In this document: positions 1-11,100 of the stretch, piece after piece
Layout: each line of letters begins with the position of its first letter
Position numbering within the stretch: position 1 is the first letter of the stretch
Assembly: GCA_916048055.1 (NCBI GenBank)
Contig: CAJZHL010000001.1
Location: 248,001 to 312,000 of the forward strand
Direction of reading: 5' to 3'
From: Pedinophyceae sp. YPF-701
Lineage: Eukaryota > Chlorophyta > Pedinophyceae
Length of the DNA stretch: 64,000 nt
Notes under the pieces: model-generated
Told to the model about the DNA's origin: nothing
What the model saw: only the letters and a program-made list of their open reading frames with translations
Databases searched by the model: none
Made by a program: the position numbers and the translations under genes

Positions 1-581
1 GACGCTCCTGGGCTGGCACTCGCCCGGGCTGCGCACGCGGAGCCGCACTCTCCCAAGACCGCCGGACCCGGATCCGCCCACTCCCTGCAGCCCGGAGCGC
101 CTCCCGTCCCAGGTCCGCCCCCTCGGCCCGCGAGACCCCCCCGCGCGGAACAAGCTGCCGCTATTGACCACCGGCTATCTGCCGCACCTCCGCTCCCGGC
201 GCCGCACCTCCGCTCGCCCCCCGCGCCCTCCGCGCCCCGCGAATCGCGCTCCAGCACGTCCGCGCTCCGCTCCCATCAGCGACGCGCCGGCACCGCGGTG
301 CGGGCAGCTGGCCTCCGCCCCTGGCACAGCTCCCGCCCTCAGGCGCCGCGCCCGGGCTATCTCAGACAATGTATGGCCTCCCACGCGAAGATCATGGCCG
401 AGGATCCGAGGCCTGGCCCGTATGCGCCGCCGTAGCCGCCCCGCCGCGCCGTGCCGGCAGCACCCAAGTTGTTGCACCTCCCATCGAAGACAAGTGCGCC
501 TGCCTGCGCGGCCCCGGGACGCGCCGACCGCCCCGCGGCCCCGCGCCGCCGTGCCACGGATCTAACGACTCCGCCGGCCCG
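1..581. other. Upstream region, possible 5' end of the TUTase-like gene
   Basis: GC-rich, proline/arginine-coding in every frame, with no protein-like composition that I trust. Two ATGs (369 and 373) open short frames. The one at 373 reads a short plausible peptide (MASHAKIMAEDPRPGPYAPP) before a stop, and could be a first exon of the next gene. The donors I could find after it do not match the phase of the acceptors near 723 or 737, so I do not join them. Confidence 0.3.
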
Positions 582-3500
582 ATGCCGCCCCGTTCGATGC
601 CCAGCGCGCGCCGCAGCGCCCCCAGGCACCCCACCAGCAGCTCTAGCCCCGGCCGCCCCGCCGCCCTCGCGGCGCCACGCGCCTCCGCCTCACGCCGCGT
701 CGCATCGTTCTACGTTCCCGCAGGGCGAGGCCCGCAGCTCGGCCAGTCGCCGGATTCCGTCGGCCTCCCGCGCCACGCACCGTGCCGGACGCCATCCGAG
801 GCGCACGCGCGCACGTGCGGGAGCGTGACGGCCCCGCCGTGGTCCGCGGAGACCACCACGGCGCTCGACGACGCCCTGAACAGCCACTCCGAGCACCACG
901 TCAGCGGCGACGGCACCGTGGGCACCGCCGCGGACGCCGCAGCCTCCGCCCGCGCCGAGGTCGCGCGCAAGGTCGACGCCCTGCTGCGCGCCGCGGGCGG
1001 AGACCAGCTCCAGGGCATCTGGTGCGAGCTCACGGGCGAGTCGGCCATGAGCCTCTGCCGCCCTGGCGCGCCCGCGGAGGTGTCGGTGCAGGGGCGGGTT
1101 CCGCGGTCCGCGCTGCAGCTCCAGCGCCCGGGCGGGCCGCGCAAGCCGAGCGCCGCGCTCGCCACCGCCGCGCAGGCCAGCGTCGCGGCCGCCACGGGCG
1201 CGCGCGCCCGCCAAGCCGCCGGCGCCCGCCGCCCGCGTTCCGACCCGCCGGCGGACGCGACCGCCGGCGCCGCGGCGCCCGGCAGCGCGCGCGTGAGCAG
1301 CGTCAGCGACGGCACCGCCGCGCCGGGCTCCACGGGGCAGCGCAGCTCCGCGCCCGGCGACGTCGCCGCCAAGGACCTCCCGGCGCCGACGGAGACCCCC
1401 CCGGAGACCCCCGCGGCCCCCGAGGACGACGAGGACGTCGTCATCCTCAGCGAGGCGTCGCGCGCGGACCGCGCGCAGGTCCTCCGGATCCTGGCGGTGC
1501 AAATCGCCAACAGCCCGGATTTCCGGATCCTCCAGGGGCTGTGGGACTGCGAGGAGCCCGCGCTGCAGGTCCTGCACAGCCCGAGCATGCTGCAGTGCAG
1601 CCTCACGTGCGGCTCGCGGAGCCGCCCCGGCGCCGTCGCGCTGTCGGAGCTGCTGTCCATCGACCCGCGTGCTGCGCACCTCCTGGCCGTTGTGCACATG
1701 TGGGGCTCCGCGCGGGACCTCCTGCCGCCGCCCGGACCAGGTACGACGCCGCCGCGGCCCCGCACTGACGTTGACGCCGTTGTTGCTGCGCGTGGGCGCG
1801 AGGCGAGCGCCGACCGGGCACGCCCGCCGCGCCGGAGATGCTCCGCCGGCCCCGATGCCGCGTCGCGTGTGTTGCGTTCTGCCAGCAGCGAGCGACCCGC
1901 CTGGCGAACACACCAACCCCCCCCCCCCTCTGCCAGTTTTCTACCACGCACCCCCCGTTCATCTCGCGGCGCCGCCCTCACCCGCCCTCGCGCCCACGAC
2001 TGCGACGCAGCGAGCGGACGGCCGTCGGCGCTGGACCACCGCGCCCTGTGCCTCCTCGTCGCGTTCTTCCTCCAGACGCGCAGCCAGCCAACACTCCCCC
2101 CCCTCCGGGCCCTCTTCGGCGGCCCCGACACCAAGAAGCCGCTGTCGGAGCGCAGCGCCGGCGGCGAGGCGCAGCACCTCTCGGAGATGGAGCAGCGCGT
2201 CCGCGCGGCGGCGGCGCAGCTGCGCGAAGCCCGCAAGGCGGCGGCGGCGGAGCGCGGGCCGGGGGAGACAGTGTCGTCGATCTTCTTCTCGTTCCTGTGC
2301 TTCCTGAAGATCACGTTCGAGATGTGGCACTGCGGCGCGCTCGACGGGCTCGCGCCGGACGTCTGGTCGGGGCAGTGGGTGACGGTCCCCCGGTCCCCAG
2401 CCTCCTCGGACTCCCCCGCCGCGGCCAAGCCCTCCGCGGACGGCAGCGCCGCCTCCGTCGCGGGCAGCTCCAGCGCCACGATGCCCGTCGAGGGCGACAG
2501 CGACCGCTCCGTCTCGGGCGCCGCCGTGCTCCTCCAGGCGCAGCAGGCCGCCCAGCGCGCGGCGCGCGCCGCTTTCGAGGCCTCGCAGCGCGGCCGCGCG
2601 GGCATCGCGCCGAGCGGCGCGCCGGGCGTGAGCTCCCTCGCGCCCCCGCCGCCGCTCGCGGCCATCGGCGTCGGCCCGGGACGCAGCCGCCCTGTGGCGC
2701 AGACGCTCCCGGCCATCGTCTACATCGCCGACCCCGTCGTGGAGGGCGTGAACGCGACGACGCGCAGCAACGACCCGCGCGCGGTCCTCACGGCCGCCGC
2801 GGCCGCCGCGCAGGCCGTGCAGGCGCTCCAGTCGGTCCGCAGCCCCGAGGATGCGGTGCGCGAAGCTGACGCGCTGTTCGGCGGGAAGGGCGCGGTGGCG
2901 ATGGCGGCGGCGGCGGCGAGCGCTGCGGCGGCCGCGGCGGCCGCGGCGTTCCACGACCCGCGCCGGTCGGCGCATCCGCCGGCGCCGCGGAGCGGGGGTA
3001 CGCCGCAGTCGTACGCGAGCAGCATCGACGGGCACTCGCCTGGGCGCGGCGGCGGGGGCCGCGGCGGGCGCGGTGGCGCGGTCGCGGGCGGCATGGGCGG
3101 TGCGGCGGCGGAGGCGGCGGCGGCGGCGGCGGCGGGTCGCGCCGTACGCCTACTCCTACATGTCCCACTACGGCCACATGCAAGGGATGCACGGCGTGCC
3201 GCAGGTGATCTGGGCGACGCAGAACATGCCGGGCACGGTTCCGATGCCGGCGCCGCCGCCGGGCGACCCGGGGGCGGTGCCGCCGCCACCGCACTCGGCG
3301 ACGCGCCTCCGGGCCGCCCGCGCCGCCACCGCCGCCGCCGCCGCCGCCGTCGGCGCCCCGTCAGGCGGCGTCGAAGGTGGAGGGCGCGCCGAACTGGGCG
3401 CCCGCGCCGCCCGGCGGGCCCCCGCCGCGGCAGATGCACAGCGACGCCGGGGGCGGTCAGCGCGCGTGGCGGGGGGGGTCTTCCACGGACGGGTCGTCCG

Positions 3501-5190
3501 CGCAGAGGGGCCACCGCGGCCCGTACGGGCAGCAGTCGTGGAGCGGGCAGCAGCCCGGGGGCGGCCGCGGCGGCCGCGGCGGGCGCGGCGGCTGGGCGCA
3601 CCGCGAGCCGGCGGGGAGTGGGCGGGCGGCGGCGGCGGCGGCGCGGGCCCCAGCGACGGCATCTCCGTCGGCCCGCGCGGCCTCGTCGGCCCCGACGGCG
3701 TCGCGATCAAGCCCGCGGGCCGCGCGGAGTTCTCTGCGCGCGCCGCTCGCATCGGCATGGCACGGCAGCAGTCGTCCGACAACGGCGGCCGCGGGCCGCC
3801 GCCGGGCTCGCCGCTCGACGCGCAGGGGGCGCCGCCGCAGCAGCTCGCGGGCCGCTACGACGGCCAGGGCGGGCCGCGCGGCCCGGGCGGCTCCAGCGCG
3901 GTGTCGCCGCAGACGGCGCACATGCCCGGCGACGGGGGCACGTCGAGCCCGCTGCAGGGCCACGGGCGGCCCGCGGGCGGGCGCGGCGGCGCTCCCGCGC
4001 ACTGGATGCACCAGGGCGGCTCGCCGCACCAGGCCGTGGCGGCCGCGGCCCAGCAGGGGCAGGTGCCCGTAGACGTGCTGATGGCGCTCCTGGCGCATGG
4101 GCAGCAGGGCCACGCGCCGAACGGCGACGCGGCCGCACAGGCGCAGGCGCAAGCTCAGGCGCAGGCGCAGGCGCAGGCGCAGGCGCAAGCTCAGGCGCAG
4201 GCGCAGGCGCAGGCGCAGGCGTCGGCAGCGATGCAGGGTGCATCGTCAGGGCCGATGGCGCGGGGCGTCGTGCCGCAGGGGGCGCGGGACGTGTCGAGCG
4301 GGTACGAGGAGGCGCGGCGGGCGGGCCACGGCGGCGGGCGCGGGCGCGGCGGGCAGGGTCAGGGCGGCGGGGGCTGGCAGGGCGGCGCGGTGGCGGATGG
4401 TGCGGCGGCGCCCCCGTCGCAGGTGGCCGGGCGCGGGGCCGGCGGGGGGGTTCCGGGCGACCAGGCGCTGTACGAGCTGCTGGGGTCGTACCTGCAGCAG
4501 CAGCAGCAGCAGGTGGGCGATCCGCAGAGCGGCGGGGCGGACACGGGTCCTCCCGGGTGGTCGCAGCACTCGCAGGCTCCGCAGTGGCAGCAGCAGCTGG
4601 GCGCGCAGCCGCAGGGCGCGGCGCCGCAGGGCCCGGGCGGCCGGGGCCGCGGGCGCGGCGGCAGGCGCGGCGGGCACCGCGGCGGGCGCGGCGGGCGCGG
4701 CGGCGGCGGCAACCACAGCAACAACAGCGGCAGCCACCACACGTCGGTTCCGCAGCACTCGAGCAGCTCCTCCCTGGCGGCGATGCAGGGCGGGCAGAGC
4801 GCGGCGATGGCGATGTCGCAGCAGCAGCAGATGCAGCCGCAGCAGGCGTACATGCTTCAGGGGGTCGTCTCTGGGCCGCAGAACGGGCTGGCGCTGGGGT
4901 CGATGGTGCACCTGCCGTCGGGGCAGTACGCGCTGGCCACGCAGCACGGGGTGTCGCAGGCGATGCCGCAGATCGCGTACATGACCGGGGCGCAGGGGCA
5001 CATGCACCCCATGCAGCTCACGCCAGTGCTGGGCGCGCACGGCATGGTGGGGGGCGTGGTGGACATGCACGGCGCCGGGGCGTACGGGGCCGGCACGCCC
5101 ACGCAGGTGCACCTGCCGACGGTGTCGCAGCAGCACGTCCCCGCCGCGGCCTTCCCGTTCCACAGCAGTGCCAGTGGACCCGGGTATTGA
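582..5190 (+). CDS. TUTase/poly(A)-polymerase-fold protein, probably catalytically dead, with RGG/Q-rich tail
   Basis: The gene resembles non-canonical poly(A)/uridylyl transferases. One part reads LTGESAMSLCRPGAPAEVSV where active enzymes have the G-S...D-x-D site. Then comes a central part (HSPSMLQCSLTC...IDPRAAHLL...VHMWGSARDL) and, after an intron, a PAP-associated segment (LDHRALCLLVAFFLQ...LPPL). The G-S is G-E, the two aspartates align with P and E, and the third aspartate is S, so activity looks lost. This is a pattern match, not an alignment score. The intron 1741-2010 is GT-AG and phase 1 on both sides. From about 2700 the protein is low complexity: poly-Ala, RGG boxes, a long (QA)n and poly-Q, ending at 5190. 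The reading frame changes three times between about 3.0 and 3.65 kb. One change fits a phase-0 intron at 3277-3364. The others may be introns (for example 2998-3184 or 3523-3653) or sequence indels. The start is unsettled: the frame is open from 369 and 582 is only one candidate ATG. Confidence 0.55.
4135..4221 (+). repeat. Hexanucleotide (Gln-Ala)n tandem repeat
   Basis: Tandem gcgcag/caggcg hexamers with a few gcaagctcag variants encode about fifteen Gln-Ala pairs inside the disordered tail of the TUTase-like protein. The unit is 6 bp, so length changes keep the frame. Confidence 0.85.
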
Positions 5191-6856
5191 TTTAACGGGG
5201 GGGTGTTTGCCCTTGACGAAACAAAAGACCCCTACCCTCCCTTTACACAACAACGCACTCGCCGGGCAGAGGCGCTCGCCGCTCGCCGCTGACCCAGGCG
5301 CAAGACCGCGAAGAGAGCAGGCAGCAACACAGCAACACGGCTCACACATCGCAGCACGCGCTCTGCCGCGTGCCGGCAGCAGCACCCTCCCGCGTGGTTC
5401 TCCCGCGCGCGATCCCGCGTCGCCCGACGACGCTGCGCATCCGACAGGCAGCCCACAGCGAGCGGCACGGCCTCACGCGAGCATGTAGCACTGCAGCGAC
5501 ACTGCGCCCCCCTCCCCGCTTCCAACACACTTGAACGGGGGGCGCACGAGACGGAACGAGACGAGACGAGGCGTTTACACGGGGCTGGTGCTGGCGCGCC
5601 GTGGAGAGAGACGTCGTCGAGGCGCGCGTGTCGAGGACTGCACCAGACATGTCTTCGGCGACCGGTACTCCGGGGAGGGCTCTATTTGTTACACTCCCCC
5701 CGGTGGTGGCGGGCCCGGCGGGCTCTCGGCTGCGTCTGGCGACACCGCGGGCATGCACGATTCGTTGCACGAGTGCCTCGGGAACTGTGACAGCACGTCG
5801 CAACGCATTCTGCCTGCACGGACGCTGAGAGACATGCACCCTGCACGGGTCAATTACTGTGCGCGTGTGCTCCTCCCGTGCATTCCTCTGTCGTGCGCAT
5901 GGCATCTGCCGCACCACTTGGGCCGTCGAGCCCCCTCGCGGCGAGGGGGATGGGTTGTTGGGGACGGGGAATGACCTTGTGACGCACTCGGAGGGTGTTC
6001 ATACCCATTTTCACGGAAGCGTGACGGGGGAAAGGGCGTGAGCCTGCGGCCGCAGCATGGGCGGTGTCGGGGCAGGCCACCCCCGCAGAAGCGCGCGAAG
6101 GCCTCAGTCGGCGTGTTTCGCTGCATTGGCAAGTGCGCAGTCCCGTGTGAGGGCGCTGGGAGACCGCATCTGGTCCAGGCGACGGTCAACACGTGCTTTC
6201 AAGTCCATGCACAGGTGAATCACGTCCCCGCACCTGCATGGTTCAGGTGCCGGCGCGGTTCGCGGAGACACGCCCGCGCGGGCAAGATGGTCGGTGCGGG
6301 CGTGGAGCCGGCGTCTTTGCGCCGGACACGAGGGTGGATCTGCGGGTTGGTGTGTTGACACACAATCTAGGCTGGCAGTGGGACAGCGCTGTGGCGCACG
6401 CATGTTCGGCCTCCTGACGGTCCTCTGTCGCTTCTCATGTTTCCTAGGGACAAAGCCAGGGCGCGGTACGCGTCAGGAAACGGCGCAGAGCGTCGTGTTC
6501 GCCTGGCGCAGGGCGGAGGCTGAACTGGGTGGGTTCGGGTGCCCGGAAATTGGCGGTGGGGGGGGGCGCGGCGCCAATCAAAGCGAAGAGGGACGGGTGG
6601 TGGGGGGGCGCACCTCAGAGCTTGCCCCCCCACAACCCTTCGAGACCCCCCGACTTGACACACCACGATGCCGCGCCGTTCGAGGCGCCGTGGGTGCGCG
6701 CGGGCGGCGAGAAGGGCCAGAAACAAAGAACATCGCGCTTCGCTTAGCGCGCTTTCAAGCCCACAGGCCCCAGCGCGTGTGCGGCTGAAGAGGCAGGGAG
6801 CCGACTTGACTGCCCCCGGCGGCGCCCGGGGGCCAATCGTCGTTTACGGCGATAGA
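5191..6856. other. Intergenic region, no gene recognised
   Basis: This 1.7 kb stretch lies between the stop of the TUTase-like gene and the ATG of the methyltransferase gene. Both genes are on the + strand, so it should hold a 3' UTR and a promoter. Open frames here (for example 5342-5917 on the minus strand) have arginine/proline/serine composition typical of chance frames in GC-rich DNA, with no domain-like sequence. Confidence 0.5.
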
Positions 6857-9800
6857 ATGACCGAAACATCTGTGAACATGGCCGACGGCGGCAGCGCTGC
6901 CGCCACGCCCCCAAACGGCGAGGAGCAGCCCAACCTCAGCAAGGACTCGCCGCAGTCCTCCTCCGCGGGCGCCCCCGGCTCCGCCACGCCTGGATCGCAG
7001 TCAGAGCAGGTGAGCCACGCCCCCTCGCTTTCGCGCTCTGAGACGCGCCCCACGCACTGCTACGCGATGGCAGTTGCACACCTCCATGGGCCGCAAACGC
7101 CGGGCTCCGCCCGCGCACGGCGCCGCCACGCGCCACCACGCCACGCGCCTGCCCGGTTTTCGCGCGCGGCACGTCGTGCAGGCGGCGGCGGCCCCTCCTG
7201 AGGCCTTCCGCTCAGTTGTGCTCACAGCAAGCTTGCTTCGGGCGTGCGGCCCCCGGGGCGGCCCGCCGCGAGCGCGGCTGCGCCCGCCGCCCTCACCAGT
7301 CCCGATCCCGGGCCCCGCGGCGCCGCGGGGCGGATTCGGGCCCGCCCAGCGCCGTTGCGGGCCGGTGCGGTCAATTCTTGATCCCTCTGGCGCGCACGCC
7401 CGCGCACTGCGCAGGGCTCGGAGGCGGGGAAGTCGAGCAACGAGAAGGACAGCGACGGCTCTGCGTCCGAGGCCTCGCAGGAGGCAGCCAAGGACGCCCG
7501 CGAGGCCGCGAACGCCGAGCAGGCCGGGGAGCAGCCGCAGGGCGGCCAGCGCCCGTCACTGGAGGACACCATGGCCGCTGCGGAGCTGAGTTCCGACAAG
7601 CTCGACCCCGACGCGGAGCGCATGGCCCTCGGGCGCGTCGCGCTGTCCATCTCGCGCTACTCGGGCCCCGCTAAGGAGGAGATTGCCCGCTGGCTCCACA
7701 ACTACAACCGGTGCGCGCCCGCCCGCCCGCCCCCGCGCCCGGCTGCGCCCGGCCGCGCCCCTGCTCCTCACACGCAGCCCTCGGCCGCCGCCCGCGCGCC
7801 CGTTCGCGGCCCGGCTCGCCCGGGAGCGCCTGCGCGAGGCTGCAACCACTTTGCTCCCGCGCCCGCACGCCGACGTCGCTGCGCGAACCGCCGCCCCGCA
7901 GGCTGTCCCCGGAGCACCAGGCCCTGTGCGACAACATCCCCGCCAAGGCGGCCCGGGCGCGGGAGTGCGTGGACGCCAACATGGGCTTCCTGAACCACCT
8001 CTTGGCGTCGATGGACTCGGCCGAGTCGCACCTGGGCGGGGCGCTCGAGGCCGCGCGCGAGTACGCTCTCGCGACCGAGGGCGAGGGCCTCGACGCGGAC
8101 TCCAAGGCCGCCGCGGCCGCCGCGGCCGTCTCGGTCGGTGGCGGCGACGACGACGAGCGCGTGCGCTACATGCTGCGCAACCTCGCGCGCGACTGGTCGT
8201 CCGAGGGCGCGGCCGAGCGCGCCACGTGCTACGACCTCTGCGTCCAGGAGCTCTGCCGCCTCTTCCCGGAGCCCCACCGCGCGCCGCTCGCCTCGGCGCC
8301 CACGCGCGTCCTCGTGCCCGGCGCCGGCCTCGGGCGGCTCCCGCTCGAGCTCGTCGCGCGCGGCTTCGAGGCCCAGGGCAACGAGTTCTCCTACATGATG
8401 CTCCTCGCGGCCAGCTTCACGCTGAACCAGACGGAAACGGCCGAACAGTTCTCAATCTACCCCTTCGTCACGTGCCCGCTCAACAACCTCAACGGTGCGC
8501 GCGCCCGCGCCCGCGCCCGCGCCCCGCGCCCGCGCCCGCGCCCCGCGCCCGCCTCGCCGCTCCCCGCCTCACGTCCGCCGCGACTCCCCCCCCCCTTCGC
8601 TGCAGACGGCGACCAGCTGCGCCCCGTGCGGATCCCGGACCAGCTGCCGTCGCAGATGGTCGCGGCCGGGCACGGCCAGGGCCTGCTCTCGATGTGCGCG
8701 GGGGACTTCGTCGAGGTCTACGGCGCCCCCGGCATGGCCAACATGTTTGACGCCGTGTGCACGTGCTTCTTCCTGGACACCGCGCACAACGTCATCGAGT
8801 ACATGGAGGTCATCCGGCACTGCCTCCGCGACGGCGGCTACTGGGTCAACGTCGGCCCGCTCCTCTACCACTGGGCTGACTCAGGCACGCCGGCGCCGAG
8901 CGGGTCCGACCTGAGTCTGGAGCTGTCGCTCGAGGAGGTGCTCAACGTCGCGAAGAAGCTCGGGTTCAGCGAGCTGCGGCGCTCGAGCCACCAGTGCCGC
9001 TTCAACGACAACCCGCGGTCGATGCAGCACACGGTGTACGACGTGTCCTTTTTCACTATGGCAAAAGTGCCCACGGGCGCGGCCAAGGCGGGGCCGGCGG
9101 GCGCGGCCGCGGGCGTGGCCGAGGGCGCGGCGGTCGGCGCGGACGCCGGGCGGGACGCGGCCGCCGCGGCGGTGGCGTCGGCGGCGGCGGGCGCGCACGT
9201 GGCGGACATGTCGATGCTGATCGCGGCGCTGGAGACGGCGCAGCGGCAGGGCAACCCCGCGCTGTCCGGGCTGAGCCCCGCGTCGCTGGAGAGCCTCGCG
9301 AGCTACCTGTGCAAGCACGCGGGCAAGCAGGGCGCGCCCGTGCTCCCGGGCATGTCGGGTGCCGCGGAGGTGCCGGCGGGGGGCGAGGGCGGCGCGTCGA
9401 TGCCGCTGCAGACCGCGAGCACGGGCCTCGCGGCGCTGGTGTACTCCCAGGCCATCGCACAGCCGCAGGCGATGCCGCAGCAGCCGTGGCAGCAGCAACA
9501 GCAGCAGCAGGCGCAGCAGCAGGCGCAGCAACAGCAGGCGCTCGCGGCCGCGGCGGCGCGGAACGCACCGCCCGCTGCGCAGCAGCACGGCGCGGCGACG
9601 TCGACGGCGCAGCGCCAGCGCGCGCAGCAGCTCCACCAGGCCGTGGTCCGTCAGATGCTGCAGCAGGGGATGCAGCCGCCGGCCACACCCGAGGGCGCGC
9701 CCGCCGGCAGCCTCGCGACGCTCGGCCCGCAGCTGCGCTACGCGGAGGGGCAGGTCCGCCACCTCCAGGCCCTGCTGTCGGGCCCGCCGGGCAGCCTGCC

Positions 9801-11100
9801 GCCCGGAACGGCCCCGCTGATGCAACAGCGCCTCGTCGCAGCACTGTCGATGCAGCAGGCGCTCCAGAGCGCGATCGCGCAGCTGTCTGGCGGCGGCGGC
9901 GCGGCCGCGGGGATGCCTGCGAGCTCGATGGCGCAGAGCCACTCGGCGGCGCTGCCGGCGAGCATGCCTCAGCGCACGGCAGGCATCGCGGCGTCGCAGC
10001 CCATGGGGCGGCCCGGCGCGGACCCGCAGCAGGCGGCGTGGCAGCGGCAGCAGCAGCAGGTGATCCTGCAGCTGCTGCAGCAGGCCGGGGGCGCGCGCAC
10101 GTCCGGCGCGATGAACGCGCCGGCGCAGGGGCAGTACGGCGGGCCCGCGACGTGGGGCATGTCGGAGAGCATGGCCCAGGCGAGCATGGCGCAGCAGGCG
10201 TACGGCGGCATGCCGCGGATGTCCGCACAGATGCCGATGGCGCCGGCGGCCGGCGCGGCGCCGCGAGCCAGCGTGTCCTCCGCCGGCTCCCTCCAGCAAC
10301 AGGCCCAGCTCCAGCAGCAGCTCCAGCAGCTGCGCCTGCAGCAGCAGCAGGCGCAGCTGCACCAGCAGCAGCAGCGCGGGTCGTCGCAGTACAGCGACTA
10401 CGGCCAGGGGCACGCGGGGGAGTTCGACTACGCGTCGCAGATGACGCAGGGCGGCCCTGCCACGTCAGCGTGGCCCCGCGCGAGCGCAGCCAACCCGTCG
10501 TACTCGTCCGCCGCGGCGGCGCGGTCGCAGGCGATGGCCATGTCGATGGCGATGTCGACCGGGATGGCCGCGGGCGGCCGCGGCGAGCCGTACGGGTTCG
10601 CTGGGGGCATGAGTCAGGACCCGATGACGTCGCTGGGCATGAGTCAGGCCCAGGACCAGTACGGGAGCCAGGCGTTCCGGTCGCCGCCCGTGGCGTCGCA
10701 GGCGATGGGCGGGTACAGCGCGTCCGCGCGGGGCACGGCGCCGCAGTCCCCGTCGCTGTCGCAGCCGCTGTCGCAGCCGGCGTCGAGCGCGGCGGCTCCG
10801 GGCCACGCCATGACGAGCCAGGGCATGAGCGGGTTCACGGGGTCGCTCGGGTTCGAGGGCCTGGCCGCGAGCCTGCAGGCGTACGCGAACTCGCACGACG
10901 CGGCCAACGACAGCAGCAGCAACAACACTGGGCACAACCACAACGGCGGCGGTGGGTCGCAGGCCGCGAACAAGCCGGGCAGCAGCGGCAGCATGTCGGA
11001 CGCCGGGCGCTTCGACTTCGGCTCCGGCGGCCTGGGTCCCCTCGGCGGGCTGATGGGCGGGAGCCTGTTCAGCTCGCCGCTGGACAGCGACCGGCAGTGA
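6857..11100 (+). CDS. Carnosine N-methyltransferase family protein (N2227-like) with long Gln-rich C-terminus
   Basis: Four exons (6857-7009, 7415-7710, 7902-8494, 8606-11100) join in phase to 1178 residues. Residues about 150-500 form an N2227/CARNMT1-type SAM methyltransferase. Visible parts are the cysteine-containing helix before the fold (ERATCYDLCVQEL), motif I VLVPGAGLGRLPLELVARGF near 286, the family-typical QGNEFSYMMLLAASF, then FDAVCTCFFLDTAHNVIEY and GGYWVNVGPLLYHW. Family members methylate the imidazole of carnosine or related histidine peptides. Whether the substrate is the same here is unknown. After the domain come about 680 residues rich in Gln, Ala, Met and Ser with poly-Q runs, which the known enzyme lacks; no domain is visible in them. 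The 111-nt third intron is free of stops in frame, so retention would only insert residues. The start was chosen as the first ATG of an exon rich in Ser, Pro and Glu. Confidence 0.85.
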
